A stretch of 10,998 nucleotides of DNA from Alphaproteobacteria bacterium (GCA_027489415.1 JAIXZU010000134.1:1-10998), one strand, 5' to 3'. Positions 1 to 5,544 are shown, numbered from the stretch's first letter. Translations and numbers: made by a program. The notes: generated by a model not told the origin, from the sequence alone.

Positions 1-492
1 GAAGCGGATAAGGCGGGCGACATTGTGGATATGGAGGGCCGCAAAGTTGGCCGCCATGACGGGATTGTGGGTTACACCGTGGGGCAGCGTAAGGGTTTGC
101 CCGGTGGGTTTGCCGAGCCGATGTTCGTGGTGGAAATTCGGGTTGCCGCCAATGAAGTGGTGATTGGGCCGAAGAGTGCGCTGGGGCGGCGGGTGTTTAC
201 GGTGAAGGAGCTGAACTGCCTCAGTGATCAGTTATCAGTGATCAGTGATCAGGGGGTGGCGGTTAAAGTTAAGATACGGGCGCAGGCGCCGGTGGCGGAT
301 TGTGTGATTTACGGCTTGGGTGACGGGCGGCTGGAAGTTGTTCTTGCTGAGGCCGATGCGGTGAGCCCGGGACAGGCGGCAGTGTTTTACACTGATGATG
401 GTGTGATGTTGGGTGGGGGTTGGATAGAGGTGGGTGAGGCCCCTGCCCTGCCCGCTGGTGTGCGGCGCGTGGAGATTGTGGCCGAAGCTTAA
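1..492 (+). CDS. mnmA: tRNA-specific 2-thiouridylase MnmA, C-terminal part (5' truncated by window)
   Basis: MnmA installs the 2-thio group on the wobble uridine U34 of tRNAs for Glu, Gln and Lys, using sulfur relayed by a cysteine desulfurase. The frame is open from base 1, so the start and the N-terminal ATP-pyrophosphatase domain lie outside the window; 163 residues remain. Residues 18-35 carry the family block GRHDGIVGYTVGQRKGLPGG, followed by the central and C-terminal beta-barrel domains. The family end motifs VSPGQAAVFY (121-130) and LGGGWIE (137-143) are intact, followed by an extra tail of about 20 residues. A tandem 7-base repeat (221-252) adds about ten residues (around 74-85) in the linker between the two barrel domains without breaking the frame. 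A terminator hairpin follows the stop codon. Family assignment is secure; the effect of the insertion is unknown. Confidence 0.95.
   Translation, partial: EADKAGDIVDMEGRKVGRHDGIVGYTVGQRKGLPGGFAEPMFVVEIRVAANEVVIGPKSALGRRVFTVKELNCLSDQLSVISDQGVAVKVKIRAQAPVADCVIYGLGDGRLEVVLAEADAVSPGQAAVFYTDDGVMLGGGWIEVGEAPALPAGVRRVEIVAEA
221..252. repeat. Tandem 7-bp repeat inside mnmA
   Basis: Four copies of a heptamer TCAGTKA (TCAGTGA, TCAGTTA, TCAGTGA, TCAGTGA) are followed by a partial unit TCAG. The array encodes about LSDQLSVISDQ in frame in a linker of MnmA. It resembles the heptanucleotide short tandem repeats described in cyanobacteria in type, not necessarily in origin. Confidence 0.85.
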
Positions 493-502
493 AGTTGGTT
501 AG

Positions 503-530
503 AAAATGCGACATAGGGATGTCGCATTTT
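503..530 (+). terminator. Intrinsic terminator after mnmA
   Basis: A perfect 12-bp inverted repeat (503-514 with 519-530, AAAATGCGACAT / ATGTCGCATTTT) encloses an AGGG loop, and its 3' arm ends in four T. It begins 10 bases after the mnmA stop. This hairpin also argues that the longer SPFH frame beginning at 495 is not the translated form. Confidence 0.75.
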
Positions 531-584
531 GGTGGTAAGCGGTTTTTGTTGCGGCTAAAGTCATTTCCAACAAGGAGAATGACG

Positions 585-1493
585 ATGAGTTTTGGATTTA
601 TTGTACTGATTGGATTTATTATTTTGGCCCTCATGCTGCTAAAAAGCATGGTGCAGATTGTGCCGGGTAAGACGGCGTTTATTGTGGAGACATTCGGGAA
701 GCCCTGGAACCATGCGTTGACGCCGGGGCTGAATTTTATTCTGCCGTGGCCGATTCATAGTGTAGTGGGCAAAGTGAGCCTGCAACTGATGGAAATTAAG
801 ACTAATGTGGCGGTGAAGACCAGTGACAACGTGTTTCTGGGCCTGCCGGTGGCGGTGCAGTACCGTGCGGATAATGACAGCGCCGGTACGGTGAAAGCGT
901 TTTATGAGCTGGCCGAGCCGCAGGAGCAGATTTCCAGCTTTATTCTGAACAACGTGCGGCAGAGTGCGGCGAAGATGACGCTGGAAGAGCTTTTCCAGAA
1001 CCGTGACCAGTTGCAGCAAGTAGTGCTGGAAGAGCTGGCCAGCCGCTTTAGTGCCTACGGTTACATTATTGAGGCGGTGCTGGTTGACCAGCCGCAGCCC
1101 AGTGCTGAAGTGCAGGAGAGCTTTAACCGCGTGATTGCCAGCCAGCGGTTGCTGGATGCGGCGCGTAATGAAGGTGAAGCGACGCGCATTAAACTGGTGA
1201 AAGAGGCCGAAGCCGAGGCTGAAAGCAAGCGCCTGCAAGGTGAAGGGATTGCCAACATGCGCAAAGCGATTGCCGAAGGCATTGAAGAAAGCATGAGTGC
1301 AATTAAGAAGGCGGCGCCGAAGCTGAGTGATGCCGAGATTATGGCCTTCCTGACGGATACCAACCGGTTGGATACCATCAGTGGGGCGGCGATGCATGGC
1401 AACATGATTGTGGTGGATATGCAGGACAGTGCCAATGCGCGGGCGATTGCTTTGACCGGCGTGGGAGCCAAGACAGTGAACAGTGGAAAGTAG
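585..1493 (+). CDS. SPFH/stomatin-prohibitin-like membrane protein
   Basis: This is a 302-residue SPFH (Band 7) family protein, membrane-anchored and expected to oligomerise into membrane microdomain scaffolds; its partner is not evident from context. Residues 4-24 form a hydrophobic N-terminal anchor. The SPFH domain spans roughly 23-190, with the typical early segment QIVPGKTAFIVETFGKPWN and the PGLNFILPWP turn. Residues 190-245 are a charged, Ala/Glu/Lys-rich coiled coil (LVKEAEAEAESKRLQGEG), and a short hydrophobic and Gly-rich tail follows. The start at 585 is chosen because AAGGAG at 572-577 lies 7 bases upstream; the frame continues back to 495, but that would translate through a terminator hairpin, and the ATG at 579 is too close to the ribosome site. 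The last residues (TVNSGK) and the stop codon come from a 7-bp repeat array. Plant HIR-like and stomatin-like members look closest; a cellular role cannot be assigned. Confidence 0.88.
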   Translation: MSFGFIVLIGFIILALMLLKSMVQIVPGKTAFIVETFGKPWNHALTPGLNFILPWPIHSVVGKVSLQLMEIKTNVAVKTSDNVFLGLPVAVQYRADNDSAGTVKAFYELAEPQEQISSFILNNVRQSAAKMTLEELFQNRDQLQQVVLEELASRFSAYGYIIEAVLVDQPQPSAEVQESFNRVIASQRLLDAARNEGEATRIKLVKEAEAEAESKRLQGEGIANMRKAIAEGIEESMSAIKKAAPKLSDAEIMAFLTDTNRLDTISGAAMHGNMIVVDMQDSANARAIALTGVGAKTVNSGK

Positions 1494-1507
1494 ACAGTGA
1501 ACAGGAA
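1473..1507. repeat. Tandem 7-bp repeat at the 3' end of the SPFH gene
   Basis: Five consecutive heptamers read ACAGTGA, ACAGTGG, AAAGTAG, ACAGTGA and ACAGGAA. The third unit contains the TAG stop of the SPFH gene, so the repeat sets the C-terminus (TVNSGK). The array runs directly into the downstream terminator. Confidence 0.8.
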
Positions 1508-1532
1508 AGCCGCCCCCTAGGGGCGGCTTTTT
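1506..1532. terminator. Terminator between converging SPFH gene and small-gene operon
   Basis: The stem AAAGCCGCCCC (1506-1516) pairs with GGGGCGGCTTT (1520-1530) around a 3-base loop and is followed by further T on the + strand. The 11-bp stem with T-rich flank is a textbook intrinsic terminator for the + strand SPFH gene. It probably also serves the minus-strand gene that ends at 1540, although only three T follow on that strand. Confidence 0.85.
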
Positions 1533-1539
1533 GTTTTGG

Positions 1540-1803
1540 TTAGTCGATTTCGGCGCGGGCGTTGGCGAGTTCGGATTGGGCCTTGCTCATGGCACTACGG
1601 AGTTGTTCGGCCAGGGCACTCCCTGCCGGGAGGATGTCCATATATCTGCCTGCGAGCTGGAGTTGGGTGTCAAGCCCGGTGACCAGCTTAGGGAGGTCGG
1701 CGTCGGAGAGAGGATCGTGAACGGCGGACTCCAGATTGCGGGTTTCGGCGGCGAATTCCCCGATGAAGGGGAGGATGTCGTGGACATATAGCTGTTGAGA
1801 CAT
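1540..1803 (-). CDS. Small protein of unknown function (87 aa)
   Basis: I do not recognise this 87-residue protein. It begins MSQQLYVHDILPFIGEF, is acidic and looks almost wholly helical, with leucine/alanine-rich stretches (LVTGLDTQLQLAGRYMDIL; LAEQLRSAMSKAQSELANA). It has no signal peptide, membrane segment or cysteines. The ATG at 1803 is supported by a strong AGGAGG about 6 bases upstream. The frame is open back to 1938, but that part overlaps the preceding gene out of frame and has no such site. The gene lies 19 bases after the 116-residue gene on the same strand, so the two form an operon and may act together. It ends just before the terminator shared with the SPFH gene. The ribosome site and operon position make it a real gene; its function is open. 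Confidence 0.75.
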   Translation of the reverse strand: MSQQLYVHDILPFIGEFAAETRNLESAVHDPLSDADLPKLVTGLDTQLQLAGRYMDILPAGSALAEQLRSAMSKAQSELANARAEID

Positions 1804-1822
1804 GGTTTCCTCCTCAAAACGA

Positions 1823-2173
1823 TTAGACATAAACGGCCTGCGTGACGGCGAGAAAGTAGGCGTGGGCCAGTTTCTCGATACGGCGGGCGATGTTTTCGAA
1901 GCGATTGCGGTCCGCCAGATGTTCCTTGCGGATGCCAATGGGGAGGGCCTTGATGTGGGCCATGGTGTTGCCGTTGGCGGCGGCGAGGTGGAACTCGTCG
2001 GCTTGGTCCAGCAGCGGGATGATACGGGTGGAGAGCCTTGCGAGCCTGTCGGTGCGCATGACCTTGCCTTTGAGATTACGCGGAAGGGCGGGGATGTGGG
2101 TTGGGAGGCGGACGAAGATGCCTTCCTGACCGTCGGCTAGGAGGTCTACGGCGTCAAAATACTTTTTGAACAT
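1823..2173 (-). CDS. Small protein of unknown function (116 aa), first gene of a two-gene operon
   Basis: I do not recognise this 116-residue protein. It begins MFKKYFDAVDLLADGQ, is rich in basic residues in its middle (NLKGKVMRTDRLARL), and ends in a predicted helix with aromatic residues (RIEKLAHAYFLAVTQAVYV). It has no membrane segment, signal peptide or cysteine. The ATG at 2173 is preceded by GAAGGA at about 8 bases; the frame runs open to 2401, but the longer form would reach across the promoter candidate and into rpsB. A TTGACA box at 2236-2231 lies upstream. The 87-residue gene follows after 19 bases. The strong ribosome sites of the pair and their divergence from rpsB suggest an expressed soluble pair of unknown role. 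Confidence 0.75.
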   Translation of the reverse strand: MFKKYFDAVDLLADGQEGIFVRLPTHIPALPRNLKGKVMRTDRLARLSTRIIPLLDQADEFHLAAANGNTMAHIKALPIGIRKEHLADRNRFENIARRIEKLAHAYFLAVTQAVYV

Positions 2174-2206
2174 GCGTGATTCCTTCGAAACGAGAGATGA
2201 TGGGGT

Positions 2207-2236
2207 AAAATGCTGGGAAAATGGGGGGAATGTCAA
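2207..2236 (-). promoter_or_regulatory. Putative sigma-70-type promoter of the two-gene small operon
   Basis: On the minus strand a perfect -35 box TTGACA (2236-2231) is followed after 18 bases by CATTTT (2212-2207), which matches the -10 consensus at three of six positions. This would give a leader of roughly 27 bases before the ATG at 2173. The -35 is convincing and the -10 weak. Confidence 0.45.
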
Positions 2237-2282
2237 TGGCTGGGCTTGACTTTGGGGGGAGGATGGGGCAGAGAGTGGGCAT

Positions 2283-2302
2283 CCGGCCCGGTAACGGGTT
2301 GG
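2283..2302 (+). promoter_or_regulatory. rpsB: Hairpin with GNRA loop in the rpsB leader
   Basis: CCGGCCCG (2283-2290) pairs with CGGGTTGG (2295-2302), with two G-U pairs, around a GTAA tetraloop of the GNRA class. It lies about 90 bases upstream of the rpsB start. Ribosomal protein leaders, including those of S2, are often autoregulated through RNA structure, so this could be part of such a site. I could not place a confident rpsB promoter. Confidence 0.35.
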
Positions 2303-2388
2303 AAATTCACAGTTGGTGTGCGATTTGGTTGCTTGAAAAAGTAATTTCCCGCCAACGAGGACAGAAACCAAATACGAGGGATTTTCCC

Positions 2389-3294
2389 ATGGCTTTGCCA
2401 CAATTTACGATGAGCGAACTGCTCGGCGCCGGTGTTCACTTTGGTCACCGCAACTTCCGCTGGAACCCCAAGCTGAAGAGCTACATTTACGGTACCCGTA
2501 ACGGCATTCATATTTTCGACCTCAACCAGACCGTACCGCTGCTTTACACCGCGCTGGCCGCGATTGAAGCAACCGTTGCCCGTGGCGGCCGCGTACTGTT
2601 CGTTGGTACCAAGAAGCAAGCCCAAGCCGTTGCCAAAGAAGCTGCTGACCGTTCCGGCATGTACTACGTGAACCACCGTTGGTTGGGTGGTATTCTGACC
2701 AACTGGAAGACCGTGAGCCAGTCTATCAAGCGCCTGAAAGAAATTGAAGAAGGTTTCAAGGGTAGCGAAGAAGCCCAAAAGGCCTACGCAGCCGCACTGG
2801 AAGCCGCCGGTGGCGACGTTAACCAAGTTGACCGCAGCAGCTTCAAAGACCCGATGACCCACCTCACGAAAAAAGAGCGCCTGATGCGCACCCGTGAGCG
2901 CGTGAACCTGAACCGCGTGCTGGGTGGTATTATGAACATGGCCGGTCTGCCCGACCTGGTTGTGGTTCTGAGCGTACACGAAGACCGCATTGCCGTTGCC
3001 GAAGCCGTTAAGCTGGGCGTGCCGGTTGTTGGTATTGTTGACACCAACGCCGACCCCGAAGGCGTTACCTACGTCATTCCCGGTAACGACGACAGCGCCC
3101 GCGCCCTGAGCCTGTATGCCCGCTTGATGACCGATGCGGTTCTCTCCGGTATCCAGATGCAAGCCGCCCTGCACAGCGCCCCTGCCGCTGAGCGTGGTGT
3201 ACGCAGCAAGCCCCAAGCAACCGTTACCCTGAGCAAAGCCGCCCAGGAAGTAGCCGCTGCCGAGGCACCCGCCACCGAAGCTGCCAGCGCCTAA
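2389..3294 (+). CDS. rpsB: 30S ribosomal protein S2
   Basis: S2 is an essential small-subunit protein that binds late near S1 at the mRNA exit side. The 301-residue product carries the S2 signatures: LLGAGVHFGHRNFRWNPK (11-28), the nucleotide-fold strand RVLFVGTKKQA (68-78), NHRWLGGILTNWKTV (95-109), and VVGIVDTNADPEG...VIPGNDDSARA (213-239). Length is well above the 241 residues of E. coli: about 30 extra residues sit at 122-156 before LTKKERLMRTRE, in the coiled-coil subdomain, and a low-complexity Ala/Glu/Pro tail begins near 265. The ATG at 2389 has CGAGGG 8 bases upstream and gives the normal N-terminus; a longer frame to 2221 is not credible. C-ending codons (GCC, ACC, CGC, GAC) dominate, unlike the neighbouring + strand genes, as expected for a highly expressed gene. 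The usual partner tsf does not follow. Confidence 0.98.
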   Translation: MALPQFTMSELLGAGVHFGHRNFRWNPKLKSYIYGTRNGIHIFDLNQTVPLLYTALAAIEATVARGGRVLFVGTKKQAQAVAKEAADRSGMYYVNHRWLGGILTNWKTVSQSIKRLKEIEEGFKGSEEAQKAYAAALEAAGGDVNQVDRSSFKDPMTHLTKKERLMRTRERVNLNRVLGGIMNMAGLPDLVVVLSVHEDRIAVAEAVKLGVPVVGIVDTNADPEGVTYVIPGNDDSARALSLYARLMTDAVLSGIQMQAALHSAPAAERGVRSKPQATVTLSKAAQEVAAAEAPATEAASA

Positions 3295-3329
3295 GGTATA
3301 CGAAAGCCCCTTTTAGGGGTTTACAAATG

Positions 3330-3369
3330 GGCAAGGAGAGGTTAATGAACCCTCCTTGCCTATTTTTTT
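3330..3369 (+). terminator. Strong intrinsic terminator after rpsB
   Basis: GGCAAGGAG (3330-3338) pairs with CTCCTTGCC (3352-3360), and GGTT (3340-3343) with AACC (3348-3351), with one bulged A and an AATG loop, followed by TATTTTTTT. A weaker hairpin (CCCC/GGGG with flanking A/T pairs, 3304-3322) lies between the stop codon and this terminator. Confidence 0.92.
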
Positions 3370-3390
3370 GGCTTTAATGACCTTTTGAAT

Positions 3391-3768
3391 GCCCGTGAGG
3401 GCTAACCTGATTGCCGGAGCAACATTTGCGGGCAAATTGACTGATTTATCCTTGGGAGGAATCGTGCAATTTGGAGGGCCTGCATCTGTCTGGGAGGAAC
3501 AGTGAGCGAAACGTCGCTCGGTTGTTCCGGCAATACCCCTTTCCTGAGCCTGAGGGCTTGGGGCTGGCTGCGAGGCCGAGTTCTTTGCCGAGTTCTACCG
3601 CATCCGTCGGCGAAGGATGTACTGTGTGGTAGGCCACGCGACCCTTCTATCCGATCGGAAGGGTAATTATCGGTGACGTACAGAAAACATTGCTACCATC
3701 AATGTAAAGCCTGTGCTTCAGCTTGCAGCCAGACTTATTACGACACCCGGTGCTTGCGCGCCGGGTGT
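3391..3768 (+). ncRNA. Candidate structured non-coding RNA, family not identified
   Basis: About 370 bases between the rpsB terminator and the next gene hold no credible ORF but many hairpins. Seen by eye: GCCC-GTGA-GGGC (3391-3402); TTGC-CGGA-GCAA (3411-3422); ATTTGC/GCAAAT (3424-3437); GGAACA + GAGCG with CGCTC + TGTTCC (3496-3528); a 12-pair stem 3580-3591 with 3607-3618; GTGG-TAGG-CCAC (3626-3637); ACCCTTC/GAAGGGT (3641-3664); ACATTG/CAATGT (3687-3705); and the terminator at 3743. TTTATCCTT (3445-3453) can also pair with AAGGGTAA (3659-3666), closing a domain of about 220 bases and excluding the local ACCCTTC hairpin. A TTGACT at 3437-3442 could be a -35, without a clear -10, so the 5' end is uncertain. 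I looked for signatures of RNase P RNA, tmRNA, SRP RNA and tRNA and found none; 6S RNA is possible by size only. Confidence 0.6.
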
Positions 3769-3776
3769 TTTTTTGT
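3743..3776 (+). terminator. Terminator of the structured RNA unit, just before the FAD gene
   Basis: ACACCCGGTGC (3743-3753) pairs with GCGCCGGGTGT (3758-3768), one pair being T-G, around a TTGC loop and is followed by a run of T. No protein gene on the + strand ends before it, so it implies a separate transcript starting after 3370. It ends only about a dozen bases before the next start codon. Confidence 0.9.
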
Positions 3777-3787
3777 TTGTGTGAGTT

Positions 3788-4651
3788 ATGAGAATTGGAA
3801 TTGTTGGCGGCGGCATTGCGGGGCTGGTAAGCGGGTTTCTGGCCGTTGAGGCTGGGCATGAAGTTGAGCTATTTGAGCGCGATAAGCTGGGGACTGGGGC
3901 AACTGGGAAAGCCCTTGGTGTGCTGGTGCCGATTACAGGGTTAAACCGGCCGGTGGACGCACTACAGCGGGCGGGGATTGCGGCTTGGCCTGAGCTGGCG
4001 GTGAGGCTTTCAGCACTAAGTGGGATACCTTTGGGAGAGTTTTGGCGGGAGTGGGAGATTCAAGGAACCATGAGCCAAGGAACCGAGGAACCGAAGGGTA
4101 TTATAAAAGCTTATCAAGTTAGAATTCCTCTGATTTTTGAGGTTTTGCGGTTGGCGATTGAGGCTAAGGGTGGGGTGGTGCATGAGGGAATGGTTGTTGA
4201 GGCCCCTACCCTTTTGTTAGGAACAAGGTTTGAGCGGGTTGTTCTGGCAGGTGGTTGGGGAAATGTGGCGCTTGGTGGGCAGGACATGCGCGTGAGTGCG
4301 GGGTTAGCGGCGAGGTTTAGGGGTGATTTAGCTGAATTAGTTGCGGGAGATAACCTGTTTGTATGCCCTGATTGGGATGGAACGGTGATTGCAGGGAGTT
4401 TGAACTGGGATTTGAAAGAGCCGGGGGATGGGGTGGTTCAGGCAGATAAATTGGCTGAGCTGAAAGCGCGAGTGGGTGCGCTTGTGCCGGAAATGGCTGG
4501 GGCTGAGGTGGTGGAGGCCTGGGTGGGCTACCGCCCGACACAGGCGCCGCGGATGCCCCTGCTGAGAGACTTGGGCAATGGTATGGTGGCGGTGGCCGGG
4601 CTTGGTAAGACGGGGATTGGCTTGAGCCCGATGTTGAAGGTTTGGGAATAG
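3788..4651 (+). CDS. FAD-dependent oxidoreductase, DAO family (short)
   Basis: This 287-residue flavoprotein of the D-amino-acid oxidase/dehydrogenase superfamily should oxidise an amine or amino-acid-like substrate, which is not identifiable. The N-terminus shows the dinucleotide-binding fold: IGIVGGGIAGL (GxGxxG at G7-G12) and acidic E30 at the end of the second strand. The C-terminal half has AWVGYRPTQAPRMPLL (245-259) and AVAGLGKTGIGLSP, the typical FAD-closing segment of the family. It is shorter than the usual 350-400 residues, with a reduced substrate domain, but shows no internal stop or frameshift. A short repeat (4062-4096) adds about 13 residues near 91-104. The ATG at 3788 lies directly behind a terminator and has no visible ribosome site, so how it is transcribed is unclear. 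Glycine-oxidase-like (ThiO-like) activity is possible but unproven. Confidence 0.82.
   Translation: MRIGIVGGGIAGLVSGFLAVEAGHEVELFERDKLGTGATGKALGVLVPITGLNRPVDALQRAGIAAWPELAVRLSALSGIPLGEFWREWEIQGTMSQGTEEPKGIIKAYQVRIPLIFEVLRLAIEAKGGVVHEGMVVEAPTLLLGTRFERVVLAGGWGNVALGGQDMRVSAGLAARFRGDLAELVAGDNLFVCPDWDGTVIAGSLNWDLKEPGDGVVQADKLAELKARVGALVPEMAGAEVVEAWVGYRPTQAPRMPLLRDLGNGMVAVAGLGKTGIGLSPMLKVWE
4062..4096. repeat. Short imperfect tandem repeat (AAGGAACC) inside the FAD gene
   Basis: Three copies of AAGGAACC or GAGGAACC lie within 35 bases: one at 4062, then two back to back from 4077 and 4085, followed by GAAGG. They are in frame and encode about QGTMSQGTEEPKG, between the substrate-domain segments FWREWEI and AYQVRIPL. 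This reads as a repeat insertion in a surface loop. Confidence 0.7.
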
Positions 4652-4653
4652 CA

Positions 4654-4680
4654 AAAACCGCCCCGTGAAGGGGCGGTTTT
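4654..4680. terminator. Bidirectional terminator between converging FAD and HAD genes
   Basis: AAAACCGCCCC (4654-4664) pairs with GGGGCGGTTTT (4670-4680) around a GTGAA loop. T runs are present on both strands, and it sits between the stop codons of the two convergent genes (4651 and 4686). Confidence 0.9.
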
Positions 4681-4685
4681 GCGTT

Positions 4686-5414
4686 TCAGGCAGCTTCAGC
4701 CAATGGACGAGGTTTACCGAAGGGCAGGCTGAGCAGCGCGTGGAGGAAGTCCGGCGTGTGGAAGTCGAACAGGCGATGTTCCAGTGCGGCGGAGTCGTTC
4801 CCCATATACCATGCCAGAAAGCGCAGGCGGCGGGCCCATTGGAGGTTGTCCACGGTGTCGTCCAGCATGTGCTTTTCGTCATAGTCCAGCCCGAAGTGTT
4901 CCTTCACGTACAGCATGAAGAGTTGCTGCGTTTTAGTGAGGTTGTTCAGCTTCACGATGTCCACCAGATGGTCGTCGTCGTACAGGTGGCTGTAGCCGAG
5001 GTGCTCCATGATAGGGCGCACCAGGAAAGCCGGACTGTGAGTGGCGATAACGAGGCGGAAGTTATGCTCTTGGACCAATTCCTCCATAGCTGTGACGACC
5101 TGCGGATTGCGTGGCGTGTTGGCGATGACGGCGTCGATGTACTCCTGAGCGCTGAGGCGTTTGGTGTTGAAACACCATTCGTTCGGCATGCGGAGTTCAA
5201 ACTGCATAGCTTGGGTGAGGCTGCCGAAATCCTTACGGAGTTGGGGTGAGCGACGTTTGAGTTCGTCCGCCGTCATCAGCTTTTCGCCACGGGCGTGCTT
5301 GATTTTGTTAACCTCCTGAAGGAGATCCCGATTCGTGATGTGGTGGGTCCATTTATAGGTTTCCACGGCGGCGCCGTCGAAGTCTATCAGGGCCAGATTA
5401 GTTTTCCTGTTCAA
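4686..5414 (-). CDS. HAD-superfamily hydrolase-like protein (divergent)
   Basis: This 242-residue protein shows the haloacid-dehalogenase phosphatase motifs in order: motif I LALIDFDGAAVE (nucleophile D11, acid D13; the usual following Thr/Val is Ala15), motif II VIATHS (T125), a candidate motif III lysine at K155 or K161, and motif IV MLDDTVDNL (D185, D186). An alpha-helical cap lies between motifs I and II (about 20-110). Substrate is unknown; small phosphorylated metabolites or nucleotides are typical. The translation start appears to be TTG at 5414, preceded by GGGGGA 7 bases upstream; no in-frame ATG exists before residue 47, which would remove motif I. It is the first of two HAD genes in tandem; a terminator separates them, so they are independent units. 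The Ala in motif I makes activity less certain. Confidence 0.75.
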   Translation of the reverse strand: MNRKTNLALIDFDGAAVETYKWTHHITNRDLLQEVNKIKHARGEKLMTADELKRRSPQLRKDFGSLTQAMQFELRMPNEWCFNTKRLSAQEYIDAVIANTPRNPQVVTAMEELVQEHNFRLVIATHSPAFLVRPIMEHLGYSHLYDDDHLVDIVKLNNLTKTQQLFMLYVKEHFGLDYDEKHMLDDTVDNLQWARRLRFLAWYMGNDSAALEHRLFDFHTPDFLHALLSLPFGKPRPLAEAA

Positions 5415-5461
5415 GATTTTATCCCCCAGTGAACATGGCAGAAATGTAGATGTGAGCCGTT

Positions 5462-5487
5462 TTGCAGTGCTGCAATTACATGTTGTA
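5462..5487. promoter_or_regulatory. Two small inverted repeats upstream of the HAD gene
   Basis: TTGCAG-TG-CTGCAA (5462-5475) and TACA-TGT-TGTA (5477-5487) lie side by side in the 130-base gap, 50-70 bases upstream of the TTG start. Paired dyads in a promoter-sized gap can be operator sites, but no promoter boxes were found, and chance is possible for dyads this short. Confidence 0.25.
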
Positions 5488-5500
5488 CGGTTGAAAAGAC

Positions 5501-5524
5501 AAAATGTTCCCGCGAGGGAACATT
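5501..5524 (-). terminator. Terminator of the HAD gene at 5545-6243
   Basis: AATGTTCCC (5503-5511) pairs with GGGAACATT (5516-5524) around a 4-base loop. Read on the minus strand the hairpin ends in TTTT (5504-5501), about 20 bases after the stop codon of the HAD gene. Confidence 0.8.
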
Positions 5525-5544
5525 CTTGCCGTTACAGGGTGTTT

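Noticed and set aside
221..252. CRISPR-like array
   Set aside because: The units are 7 bases with no spacers and lie in frame within a gene; this is a simple tandem repeat.
495..584. N-terminal extension of the SPFH protein starting at GTG 495
   Set aside because: It crosses a perfect terminator hairpin, and the strong AAGGAG fits the ATG at 585.
639..1397. Minus-strand frame opposite the SPFH gene (about 252 codons)
   Set aside because: His/Arg/Gln-rich shadow translation with no ribosome site; the SPFH frame is clearly the gene.
2246..2275. TTGACT at about 2246 as the rpsB -35 box
   Set aside because: No acceptable -10 sequence occurs at 16-18 bases downstream.
2233..3216. Long minus-strand frame opposite rpsB (about 327 codons)
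   Set aside because: It mirrors the codon pattern of rpsB, has no family resemblance, and rpsB is certain.
3446..3637. 63-codon minus-strand frame within the structured RNA region
   Set aside because: No ribosome site, low-complexity composition, and it overlaps dense hairpins whose terminator is on the other strand.
3371..3776. RNase P RNA, tmRNA, SRP RNA or tRNA in the gap after rpsB
   Set aside because: The conserved cores (GAGGAAAGTCCGGGC-type, GGTTCRA T-loop, SRP tetraloop region) are not present; an AATGTAAAG match to tmRNA is isolated and likely chance.
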